Assembly: GCA_040380755.1 (NCBI GenBank)
Contig: JBEIIL010000108.1
Location: 1-13,199, forward strand
Source: Alsobacter sp040380755
Lineage (GTDB): Bacteria; Pseudomonadota; Alphaproteobacteria; Rhizobiales; Beijerinckiaceae
Direction of reading: 5' to 3'
DNA: 13,199 bases
The notes beneath the pieces are model-generated. The model was given only the letters and a program-made list of their open reading frames with translations. It ran no database searches and was not told where the DNA came from. Positions within the stretch are counted from its first letter, which is position 1. Every line of letters begins with the position of its first letter. Shown one piece after another: positions 1 through 8,178 of this stretch. The position numbers and the translations under genes are program-made.

Positions 1-601
1 AGGTTTCATAGCGCGCGGCCGTCATGGCGAGCGACCGCAAGGTTGGCGTCAGAGGTTGCGGCCAATCGCGGTAGGTGGGACTCGCCGCCTGTACGAGCAC
101 GCCGACACGAAGAGGTGAGGGTTCGACTTGCCGCAGAAGCTCAAGGCACTTCTCGTGCTGCTCGCGCGAAGCGACCGTGAGCCCGGTCACATTGCCGCGC
201 GGTCGAGCCAAGTTGTCGCCTGTCAGCAGCAGTAGCGTCTCCTCGCTCGTCGCGCCGATCACGATCGCCGTCGAGGCTGGGAAGGCGGCCGCGGCGTGCC
301 GGGGCCCGGAGCCATGCGTCAATACGACATCGGGCTGCAGCGCCGCCAACTCCGCCGCGAGCGCCGGCAGTCGGTCCAGCCGATGTTCCGCAAAGCGCGA
401 CACGATGTCGATGTTGCTTCCCTCGATCCAGCCGAACTCCGCCAAGGCACGCCGCAAGGGTTGAGGCCAGACGTTCGAGCCCGTGTCATGCTCACCGGCG
501 GTCAGGAGCAACACGAGCAGGGGACGCCGCCGCTGGGCTGTTGCTCCGCTGGCCAAGGTCGTCGCGGCAATGGCGAGGAGAACTTGGCGCCGCCCCATCA
601 T
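1..601 (-). CDS. ABC transporter substrate-binding protein, ABC_sub_bind family (partial, C-terminus off the left edge)
   Basis: About 200 codons read leftward from ATG at 601 and stay open to the window edge, so the C-terminal third of a normally ~320-residue protein is missing. The start is a double ATG (601 and 598); an AGAGG ribosome site at 609-613 (plus coordinates) favours the first. The N-terminus MMGRRQVLLAIAATTLASG followed by ATAQ is a signal peptide with an early Arg-Arg. The mature part shows the family landmarks: FGWIEGSNIDI, then RLDRLPALAAELAAL, QPDVVLTHGS, and LARPRGNVTGLTV about residues 131-143. These match periplasmic proteins annotated as putative tryptophan/tyrosine transport binding proteins (PF04392 type); the true ligand is not known for most members. 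Permease and ATPase genes would be expected to the left, outside the window. It is divergent from the Dpp-like operon and separated from it by almost 1 kb, so the two are probably regulated apart. Family assignment is firm, substrate is not. Confidence 0.88.
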   Translation of the reverse strand, partial: MMGRRQVLLAIAATTLASGATAQRRRPLLVLLLTAGEHDTGSNVWPQPLRRALAEFGWIEGSNIDIVSRFAEHRLDRLPALAAELAALQPDVVLTHGSGPRHAAAAFPASTAIVIGATSEETLLLLTGDNLARPRGNVTGLTVASREQHEKCLELLRQVEPSPLRVGVLVQAASPTYRDWPQPLTPTLRSLAMTAARYET

Positions 602-801
602 TCGATCACCTCTCATCGGCAGACGCGAAGAAAGCCGACATCCCCTGGATAACCTGCCTATTGGGGCGGAGTTTGGTGGAACGGACCGGCCATGGCAAGG
701 TCGACTGTCCGTCAAGCGCCCCGCCTAAAGTGCCCCCGTTTTGACCAAACAGAGCGTACCCCACCTACGAGGTCCGCAAAGGGCGAGGGCTTAGGACGAT
801 C

Positions 802-833
802 CGTAGACGCAACGCCGCAACGTTGTGTCTACG
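802..833. repeat. 13-bp inverted repeat (hairpin), possible operator or RNA stem
   Basis: The arms 802-814 (CGTAGACGCAACG) and 821-833 (CGTTGTGTCTACG) pair over 13 positions with one G-U, around the six-base loop CCGCAA. No T-run follows, so it is not a normal intrinsic terminator. It lies about 200 bases upstream of the minus-strand binding-protein start and could be a regulator site or the end of a small element; function is unknown. Confidence 0.55.
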
Positions 834-1085
834 CGCCCGCGGGTGAGACAATCTCGGCAAAAAGCCTTGATGGTTCAAAGGCTGGCCTTGTGTCCCACTT
901 CGGCCTAAACATCTGATATAGCTTGAGAAATTATGCCTCCCTTGGGAGCGCCAATCATTTCAAGCACTTAGCTTGATGGGTCGCAGAACCATCAAATATC
1001 CGTCGAATAAGCGCCCGCGTACAACGGTGGGCGAGCGCGAAGATCCAGTGAACCCAGCAATCCCGTAGGCGATAGCCGGAGCCTT

Positions 1086-1159
1086 GCCGCCCTTATGGGG
1101 CTGCCATGGCAGGAGTTCGTCGGGCCGGCATAATGCGGACCCCACATAAGCGGACTCCA
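1086..1159. repeat. Cluster of CATAA..GCGG repeat units around a 12-bp palindrome, possible recombinase site or element end
   Basis: Two units lie head to tail: CATAATGCGGACCCCA (1129-1144) and CATAAGCGGACTCCA (1145-1159). A third, inverted and looser unit (CCCCATAAGGGCGG on the minus strand) occupies about 1087-1100. Between the inverted units is the perfect palindrome CTGCCATGGCAG (1101-1112). Tandem and inverted units of this kind are seen at the ends of elements carrying sets of tyrosine recombinases in Rhizobiales; that link is from memory of the pattern and no recombinase gene is present here. Confidence 0.4.
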
Positions 1160-1560
1160 TCTCCGCCAACGATCATTGATATCGTACATTTATTTTTGAT
1201 TTTTTGTCTCCGGGCCATGTTTGAGCCCACGTTTCGGCTGGCGCATGAACGCGGACAGGGACGGGCGGGCGTGAATTTCGACCGCTGTTATCGTGCTGCT
1301 ACCAGCCTCGCGCGCGCGATGCGTGCGCCAACTATCTGGGTAATGTCAGCTAATGCCTTGTCGCCGCGGGAGACGGCCGATTTCGTCGATGCCGCAGACA
1401 TCAATTCCACAAATATTGTATGTATTACACGTGAATTCGCAAGCGCATCAAGGCCGGCGGCAGTCTTATGATGGACGGCTGACGAACAACGTGGACGCTT
1501 GCAAATTCCGACGGACCGATGTTTCTGTCACGTAAAGCACAATAATGCGCTTCAGCAATC

Positions 1561-1567
1561 GGAGGGG
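1561..1567 (+). promoter_or_regulatory. Ribosome binding site of the binding-protein gene
   Basis: GGAGGGG ends two bases before the ATG at 1570 (GGAGG to ATG is four bases). It is the strongest ribosome site in the operon and fixes the start, in line with high expression of a periplasmic binding protein. Confidence 0.75.
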
Positions 1568-1569
1568 AT

Positions 1570-3159
1570 ATGCGCACCAGCTTCAACTATGGCGTCGCCG
1601 TCGCGGCGCTCGCGGTCATGTTCGTCAGCGCGGCGTCGGCGACGCCTCTGCGCATTGCCCGGTCCGGCGACAGCCTGACCATGGACCCTCACTCGCAGAA
1701 CGAGGGTCCGACCCACAACATGAACCACCAGATCTACGAGCCGCTCGTCCGCCGCGCGGCGAACGGCGACCTGATTCCGACGCTCGCGACGTCCTGGACG
1801 ATCCTCGCCAGCGATCCGAAGGTGTGGGAGATCAAGCTTCGGCCGAACGTGAAGTTCCATGACGGCGGGGCCTTCACCGCCGACGACGTGGTCTTCTCGC
1901 TCAAGCGCGCGATGGCGCCGACCTCCGACCACAAGGGCCTGCTGACGGCGGTCGACGACATCGTGAAGGTCGACGACACCACCGTCCACATCAAGACCAA
2001 GGGCCCGAGCCCGCTTCTCATCCAGAACCTCACGAACCTGTTTATGATGAGCAAGGCGTGGAGCGAGAAGAACAACGTTCTCGTCCCGCAGAACTTCGTG
2101 GCGAAGGAAGAGACCTTCGCGGTGCGCAACACCAACGGCACCGGCGCGTTCATGCTCGTCTCTCGCGAGCCGGACGTGAAGACGGTGATGAAGCGCAACG
2201 ACAATTACTGGGGCAAGGGCACCTACCCGGTCGAAGTCTCTGAGCTCACCTTCTCGGTCATCAAGTCCGCGCCGACCCGCGTCGCCGCGCTGCTGTCGGG
2301 CGAGGTCGACTTCGTGCAGGACATGCCGGTGCAGGACATCGCCCGCGTGTCGACCACGCAGGGACTGCGCGTCAATTCCGGCCCCGAGAACCGCTCGATC
2401 TTCCTTGGCATGAACACCGGGGACAAGGAGCTCAAGTTCTCTGACGTGAAGGGCAAGAACCCCTTCGCCGAGCTCAAGGTCCGGCAGGCGATGAACATGG
2501 CCCTCGACCGCGAGGCGATCAAGAAGGTCGTGATGGCGGACCAGTCGATCCCGTCGAACACGATCGCGCCGCCCTTCGTCAACGGCTACACGAAGGAGAT
2601 GGACGCCATCCCGCCGCGCGACGTCAACCGCGCCAAGGCGCTGCTGGCGGAGGCAGGCTATCCGAGCGGCTTCGCCATCACGCTGCACTGCCCGAACGAC
2701 CGCTACCTGAATGACGAGAAGATCTGCCAGGCCGTTGTCGGCATGCTCGGCCAGATCGGCATCAAGGTGACGCTCGACGCCCGCTCGAAGTCGATCCACT
2801 TCCCCGAGATCCAGAAGCTCCAGACGGACTTCTACCTGCTCGGCTGGGGCGTTCCGACCTACGACAGCGACTACATCTTCACGTTCCTCTACCACACGCT
2901 GACCGGACAGTTCGGCGGCTTCAACGGCACGCGCTTCAGCAACGCGGACATCGACACGAAGATCAAGGCGCTGTCGAGCGAGACCGACCTCGCCAAGCGC
3001 AACAAGTCGATCGCCGACATCTGGGGCGTGCTGCAGCCCTACCTGAACTACATCGCGATCCACAATCAGGTGAACGCGTGGGGCATGAAGGCGTCGCTCG
3101 ACGTCAAGGTGCATCCCGACAACACGATCTACGTGAAAGAATTCAAGTTCGCGAAGTAA
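1570..3159 (+). CDS. Dpp/Opp-type ABC transporter periplasmic substrate-binding protein (SBP family 5)
   Basis: This 529-residue protein is the ligand receptor of the importer encoded by the next three genes. Residues 1-24 form a signal peptide (MRTSFNYGVAVAALAVMFVS, then AASA before TP). The mature protein has the order typical of SBP_bac_5: an N-terminal strand with MDPHSQNEG (39-46), the family signature around 72-113 (LATSWTI, WEIKLRPNVKFHDGG, FTADDVVFSLKR), GTGAFML (190-196), VRQAMNMALDREAIKK (304-319), and AKALLAEAGYPSGF (355-368). Length is normal for the family. The only two cysteines are C374 and C386, close enough for a disulfide in the periplasm. It is the first gene of the operon, followed by a hairpin at 3178-3216. 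Members bind di- or oligopeptides, opines, nickel chelates, glutathione or sugars; nothing here decides between them, so dppA should not be assumed. Confidence 0.93.
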   Translation: MRTSFNYGVAVAALAVMFVSAASATPLRIARSGDSLTMDPHSQNEGPTHNMNHQIYEPLVRRAANGDLIPTLATSWTILASDPKVWEIKLRPNVKFHDGGAFTADDVVFSLKRAMAPTSDHKGLLTAVDDIVKVDDTTVHIKTKGPSPLLIQNLTNLFMMSKAWSEKNNVLVPQNFVAKEETFAVRNTNGTGAFMLVSREPDVKTVMKRNDNYWGKGTYPVEVSELTFSVIKSAPTRVAALLSGEVDFVQDMPVQDIARVSTTQGLRVNSGPENRSIFLGMNTGDKELKFSDVKGKNPFAELKVRQAMNMALDREAIKKVVMADQSIPSNTIAPPFVNGYTKEMDAIPPRDVNRAKALLAEAGYPSGFAITLHCPNDRYLNDEKICQAVVGMLGQIGIKVTLDARSKSIHFPEIQKLQTDFYLLGWGVPTYDSDYIFTFLYHTLTGQFGGFNGTRFSNADIDTKIKALSSETDLAKRNKSIADIWGVLQPYLNYIAIHNQVNAWGMKASLDVKVHPDNTIYVKEFKFAK

Positions 3160-3177
3160 CGCGGACAGCGCTCTGCA

Positions 3178-3216
3178 CCCGCACGGCCCCCGGCATGACG
3201 CCGGGGACCGTGCGGG
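3178..3216 (+). terminator. Strong hairpin between binding-protein and permease genes (attenuator or 3'-end stabiliser)
   Basis: CCCGCACGGCCCCCGGC (3178-3194) pairs with GCCGGGGACCGTGCGGG (3200-3216) over 17 positions with one C-A mismatch, around the loop ATGAC. The stretch after it (CCCGTTCTTTCTTCC) is pyrimidine-rich with scattered T, a weak intrinsic terminator tail. It lies 18 bases after the binding-protein stop and 42 before the first permease. In ABC importer operons such a stem typically ends or protects the upstream mRNA so that binding protein exceeds the membrane parts; that role is inferred here. Confidence 0.75.
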
Positions 3217-3258
3217 CCCGTTCTTTCTTCCATTGCGCGTCGGCGTCCCGGGAGCGAC

Positions 3259-4242
3259 ATGCTCGCCTTCATCGTCCAGCGGCTGCTCCAGGCCGTGCTC
3301 GTCATGCTGGGCGTCGCCCTCGTGGCCTTCTCCATGTTCAGGTTCGTCGGCGATCCGGTGAACAACATGATGGGCCAGGAGGCCACGATCCAGGAGCGGC
3401 GCGAGGCGGCCGAGCGGCTCGGGCTGAACAAGCCGGTGCCGGTGCAGTTCGCGCTCTTCGTGAAGGACACCGCGTCCGGCAATTTCGGCGTCTCCTACCG
3501 GCAGGGCCGCAAGGTCTCGACGCTGCTGATCGAGCGCCTTCCCGCGACACTCGAGCTGGCGGCGATCTCGGCGATCCTCGCGCTGGCCTTCGGCATCGGG
3601 CTCGGCGTCTACACGGCGATCAACAGGTTCGGGCTGGGGGCCCGGCTGATCATGGCGGGCAGCCTGATCGGCGTCTCCCTGCCAACGTTCCTCATCGGCA
3701 TCGGGCTCATCTACCTGTTCGCGGTCGAACTGCGGTGGCTGCCGAGCTTCGGACGCGGCCAGGTGGTGAAGATCGGCTGGTGGTCCACGGGTCTCCTCAC
3801 GGAATCGGGCCGCAAGTCCCTGATCCTGCCGGCGATCACGCTTGGCCTGTTCCAAATGACGCTGATCATGCGCCTCGTCCGCTCCGAGATGCTGGAGGTG
3901 CTGCGCACCGACTACATCAAGTTCGCGCGCGCCCGCGGCGTCTCCGACCGCATGATCAACTTCAGCCACGCGCTGAAGAACACGCTCGTCCCGGTCATCA
4001 CCATCACCGGCTTGCAGCTCGGCTCGATCATCGCCTTCGCCATCATCACGGAGACGGTGTTCCAGTGGCCGGGCGTCGGCCTGCTGTTCATCGACGCGGT
4101 GCAGTTCGTCGACATCCCGGTGATGTCGACCTACCTGCTGCTCGTGGCGTTGGTCTTCGTCACGATCAACCTCGCCGTGGACCTGCTCTACTACGCCGTC
4201 GATCCGCGCCTGCGCGTCGATCGTGCGGCAGCTGCGCATTGA
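3259..4242 (+). CDS. Dpp/Opp-type ABC transporter permease, DppB-like
   Basis: This 327-residue inner-membrane protein forms one half of the transport channel. The start is ATG at 3259, four bases after GGAG (3251-3254). The first helix is residues 9-30 (RLLQAVLVMLGVALVAFSMF), followed by the periplasmic part with GDPVNNMMG and LGLNKPVPVQF (54-64) that marks DppB/OppB proteins. Further helices lie about 97-119, 128-155, 187-205, 243-266 and 288-310. The cytoplasmic loop that contacts the ATPase is about 209-233 (RTDYIKFARARGVSDRMI), with the conserved glycine at 227. FQWPGVG (268-274) after it is also typical. It is second in the operon; the DppC-like gene starts seven bases after its stop. 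Length and features are complete; the substrate cannot be read from the permease. Confidence 0.93.
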   Translation: MLAFIVQRLLQAVLVMLGVALVAFSMFRFVGDPVNNMMGQEATIQERREAAERLGLNKPVPVQFALFVKDTASGNFGVSYRQGRKVSTLLIERLPATLELAAISAILALAFGIGLGVYTAINRFGLGARLIMAGSLIGVSLPTFLIGIGLIYLFAVELRWLPSFGRGQVVKIGWWSTGLLTESGRKSLILPAITLGLFQMTLIMRLVRSEMLEVLRTDYIKFARARGVSDRMINFSHALKNTLVPVITITGLQLGSIIAFAIITETVFQWPGVGLLFIDAVQFVDIPVMSTYLLLVALVFVTINLAVDLLYYAVDPRLRVDRAAAAH

Positions 4243-4249
4243 GGCGGCC

Positions 4250-5203
4250 ATGACCGACGACACCGCCTCCGCTCCCCTGTCTCCGCTGCGCGCCCGCCTG
4301 CGCTCGTGGGCGCACAGCGACGTGCTCTACTCGTTCCGCCGCTCGCCGACGATCGTGGTGTCGGCGCTGGTGCTCGCGGTGATCCTGATGGGCGCCCTGC
4401 TGGCGCCCCTCGTCTCGCCGCAGAACCCGTTCGACCCGGCCAGCCTCAACCTGATGGACGGCAAGACGCCGCCGATGACGCCGAACCAGTTCACCGGCGA
4501 GAGCTTCCTGCTCGGCACCGACGACCAGGGACGCGACGTGCTGTCGGTGATCCTCTACGGCTCGCGCATCTCGCTGCTCGTCGGCTTCGCCTCGGTGCTT
4601 CTCTCGGCGGTCATGGGCGTCCTGCTGGGCCTGATCGCTGGCTACCGCGGCGGGCAGATCGACAATCTGATCATGCGCGTCGCCGACGTCCAGCTGACCT
4701 TCCCGTCGATCCTCGTGGCGCTCATGATCTTCGGCGTCGTGAAGGGTTTCCTTCCCCCGCAGGCGCACGAGAACGCGGCGCTGCCGGTGCTGATCTTTTC
4801 CATCGGCCTGTCGGCCTGGCCGCAATACGCCCGCACGGTCCGCGGCGTCACGATGGTAGAGCGCAACAAGGAGTACGTGCAGGCCGCGCGCGTCATCGGG
4901 CTCAGGCCGATGATCATCATGACGCGGCACGTGCTCCCCAACGTGCTCGGTCCCGTCCTCGTCATCGCGACGCTCGGCCTGGCGCTGGCCATCATTTCGG
5001 AGGCGACGCTGTCCTTCCTCGGCGTCGGCGTGCCGCCGACCAACCCGTCGCTCGGCACCCTCATCCGCATCGGGCAGGAGTACATCGCCTCCGGCGAGTG
5101 GTGGATCCTGTTCTTCCCGGCCCTCACGCTCCTCGCGCTGTCCCTGTCGGTCAACCTGATCGGCGACTGGCTGCGCGACGCGCTGAACCCGAAGCTGCGC
5201 TGA
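4250..5203 (+). CDS. Dpp/Opp-type ABC transporter permease, DppC-like
   Basis: This 317-residue protein is the second half of the channel. A GTG at 4223 in the same frame would overlap the previous gene, but ATG at 4250 is preceded by GAGG (4241-4244) at five bases and is chosen. The N-terminal part (about 18-75) is the OppC_N region with a first helix at 34-55, followed by the conserved LLGTDDQGRDVLSVILYGSR (87-106). Helices follow at about 108-130, 148-165, 177-195, 232-252 and 283-306. The ATPase-contacting loop is about 206-224 (NKEYVQAARVIGLRP). EATLSFLGVGVPP (251-263) is characteristic of the family. The fused ATPase gene starts four bases after the stop, so translation of the two is probably coupled. 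Complete; pairs with the DppB-like permease as a heterodimer. Confidence 0.93.
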   Translation: MTDDTASAPLSPLRARLRSWAHSDVLYSFRRSPTIVVSALVLAVILMGALLAPLVSPQNPFDPASLNLMDGKTPPMTPNQFTGESFLLGTDDQGRDVLSVILYGSRISLLVGFASVLLSAVMGVLLGLIAGYRGGQIDNLIMRVADVQLTFPSILVALMIFGVVKGFLPPQAHENAALPVLIFSIGLSAWPQYARTVRGVTMVERNKEYVQAARVIGLRPMIIMTRHVLPNVLGPVLVIATLGLALAIISEATLSFLGVGVPPTNPSLGTLIRIGQEYIASGEWWILFFPALTLLALSLSVNLIGDWLRDALNPKLR

Positions 5204-5207
5204 CGCC

Positions 5208-7262
<2,055 letters not shown>

Positions 7263-7277
7263 GCGACCGAGGGCGTG

Positions 7278-7301
7278 ACAGCACGGTTTCACACGTGCTG
7301 T
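7278..7301 (+). terminator. Hairpin after the transporter operon, possible terminator
   Basis: ACAGCACG (7278-7285) and CGTGCTGT (7294-7301) form a perfect 8-bp stem around an eight-base loop, 15 bases after the ATPase stop. Only TTGT follows rather than a T-run, so termination strength is doubtful, but position fits the end of the operon transcript. Confidence 0.5.
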
Positions 7302-7571
7302 TGTAGTCGGATCCCAAAAACTTTGCGGCGCGGCAGGCGTATCTGCATTTTATATGCACGTTACCCCCATACTCGAACGAACGCATGAAACTGCTCGAGG
7401 CGCAGCCATTTGATTTGCAGCATGAGCCGCTGATGCTTGGGCGGATACACTTCGCCTTTGTAAACACCGTTGTTCGGCTTGAGACCGGACGTTCGATGCA
7501 ATTTGAGCATATTCAAGCTCCAGCTGCTCTGATGTGATCGCTCCTCTATCTTTACGGCTCGCCGCCTCAAG
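7302..7571. other. AT-richer intergenic stretch, no recognisable gene
   Basis: After the operon hairpin the base composition drops in GC and codon structure disappears. A 50-codon plus-strand frame from ATG 7385 (MKLLEAQPFDLQHEPLMLGR at its start) to a TGA at about 7537 is open, and frames run opposite to it, but none has a good ribosome site or a family I recognise. It may be eroded coding or mobile DNA next to the palindromic repeat that follows. Confidence 0.45.
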
Positions 7572-7680
7572 GCTAGAGCGGAATCCGACCTGATTGCATC
7601 AGCTCGTCCGCTCTAGCTCTTTGTTTTAGCATCATCTTTGTCCGCCAACCGATGTCCACTTGGCGGGATGATGCACTAGC
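7572..7680. repeat. Rhizobiales-type palindromic intergenic repeat (CTAG-bounded, two hairpins)
   Basis: The element contains two hairpins. The first pairs GCTAGAGCGGA (7572-7582) with TCCGCTCTAGC (7607-7617) and encloses a small stem CTGAT/ATCAG (7590-7594, 7598-7602). The second pairs GCATCATC (7629-7636) with GATGATGC (7667-7674), then after a five-base bulge CCGCCAA (7642-7648) with TTGGCGG (7660-7666). CTAG stands at both outer ends (7573-7576 and about 7676-7679), and GCTCTTTGTTTTAGCAT links the halves. This layout and wording match the dispersed, non-coding palindromes found in many copies in Bradyrhizobium, Methylobacterium and related genomes. The match is recognised by eye and no search was possible. 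It lies between the operon and the rearranged sulfatase region. Confidence 0.75.
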
Positions 7681-7696
7681 GGCATATTTCAGTTTA

Positions 7697-7951
7697 AGTA
7701 AATCGGTGTCGGGATTTTCTAATTCCGAAAGTCGCGACTCTGCCTGAATTGAGCATTGGACAAATCCCGGTGCGCCGGGCCAGCGGATTGAGCGGTGCCC
7801 ACATCCATCCGCCGGACCACGCCGTGGTGCCGCCGAAGACGGGATCCTTCTCGGCGAGGATCACCTTCAGCCCGTGGAAGGCGGCGGTGACGGCGGCCGA
7901 CAGGCGGGCCGCCCCGGAGCCGAGAACGAGCACGTCGCAGGTGAGTGTCAC
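7697..7951 (-). pseudogene. Broken flavoprotein gene fragment, copy 1 (KstD/fumarate reductase flavoprotein type, N-terminal ~60 codons)
   Basis: From GTG 7951 leftward the frame reads MTLTCDVLVLGSGAARLSAA, then FHGLKVILAEKDPVFGGTT and AWSGGWMWAPLNPLAR, the start of an FAD-binding flavoprotein of the 3-ketosteroid dehydrogenase/fumarate reductase group (FAD_binding_2). Likeness to that family ends about residue 62 (near 7764), and after 23 unrelated codons it stops at 7694-7696, where a full protein would have some 500 residues or more. The dinucleotide-binding motif is damaged: GSGAGG of the other copy is GSGAAR here. GTG overlaps a TGA that ends the last ~14 codons of the cytochrome/TPR gene (DDAGLARLAERLQ), so the fragment keeps the junction of the original operon. 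Probably not functional. Confidence 0.8.
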
Positions 7952-7989
7952 TGCAGCCGTTCCGCCAGCCGGGCCAGGCCGGCATCGTC
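7764..7989. repeat. Direct repeat, left copy (226 bp) flanking the sulfatase gene
   Basis: This segment recurs in the same orientation at 10830-11073. By eye about 12 of 226 positions differ, so identity is near 95%, and the only length change is an 18-base tandem duplication in the right copy. Matching stops sharply after CATCGTC at 7989. It spans the cytochrome/flavoprotein gene junction, and the spacing between copies (about 3.07-3.08 kb) encloses the whole sulfatase gene. Confidence 0.9.
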
Positions 7990-8061
7990 CGCGTTGGTGC
8001 GGTCTGGCAAGGCACGGCACCGAACACCGCGCATGTTTCTCCATAAATCACGGTTTCGCCC

Positions 8062-8079
8062 GATCCCGATATCGAGATC
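8062..8079. repeat. 18-bp imperfect palindrome upstream of the sulfatase gene
   Basis: GATCCCGATATCGAGATC is symmetric apart from one mismatched pair (C versus G side at 8066/8075), with the perfect core CGATATCG. It lies about 100 bases before the sulfatase start, in the stretch unique to this gene, and could be a regulator site. No regulator gene is next to it, and a chance palindrome is possible. Confidence 0.3.
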
Positions 8080-8165
8080 ACTACTGATTGCGCCGGCGCG
8101 GTGGGGTGCCACAATGGCCTTCTGGGGGGACTCCATGGGTCGATCCGACCGCAGGTCCTGGAACC

Positions 8166-8170
8166 GGAGG
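8166..8170 (+). promoter_or_regulatory. Ribosome binding site deciding the sulfatase start
   Basis: GGAGG is eight bases before the ATG at 8179. It selects this start over the in-frame GTG at 8101, and the chosen start puts the signal peptide directly at the N-terminus. Confidence 0.7.
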
Positions 8171-8178
8171 AACAGCGG

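Larger units (their letters stand above)
602..1569. other. Long intergenic region without a convincing gene
   Basis: This 968-base stretch between the divergent binding-protein genes is less GC-rich than its surroundings, especially 1165-1215 and 1400-1440. Short open frames exist on both strands but none has a ribosome site plus a protein-like composition, and I recognise no domain in any of them. It holds a 13-bp hairpin (802-833), a cluster of CATAA..GCGG units with a 12-bp palindrome (1086-1159), an AT-rich run around 1186-1207, and the ribosome site of the next gene at 1561-1567. Promoters for both flanking genes should lie here, but no pair of -35/-10 boxes is good enough to call. Decayed mobile DNA is the likeliest origin of the middle part. 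Confidence 0.6.

Noticed and set aside
75..728. Plus-strand open frames at the left edge
   Set aside because: They are shadows of the minus-strand binding-protein gene, which has a signal peptide, ribosome site and family motifs.
724..760. Stretch TAAAGTGCCCCCGTTTTGAC that recalled the end of an insertion sequence
   Set aside because: Memory of similar IS21-like ends is too vague, and no matching second end or transposase is in the window.
1106..1471. 121-codon plus-strand frame in the intergenic region
   Set aside because: No ribosome site, no recognisable family, irregular composition; it starts inside the palindrome/repeat cluster.
1499..1546. TTGCAA at 1499-1504 as a -35 box for the transporter operon
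   Set aside because: The hexamer 17 bases on (TTTCTG) and the nearby AATAAT at the wrong distance make a poor -10, so no promoter is called.
4223..4249. GTG at 4223 as start of the second permease
   Set aside because: It would overlap the previous gene by 20 bases without a ribosome site, whereas ATG 4250 has GAGG at the right distance.
1552..4263. 903-codon open frame on the minus strand opposite the binding-protein and first permease genes
   Set aside because: It is an antisense shadow of two clear genes: composition is dominated by Arg, Asp, His, Val and Glu in a monotonous pattern, no family is recognisable and it spans a gene boundary.
7361..7570. 69-codon minus-strand frame and the overlapping 50-codon plus-strand frame from 7385
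   Set aside because: Neither is recognisable nor has a good start; kept only as a remark in the intergenic entry.
8101..8178. GTG at 8101 as start of the sulfatase
   Set aside because: It would put 26 non-signal-like residues before a clear signal peptide; ATG 8179 with GGAGG is better.
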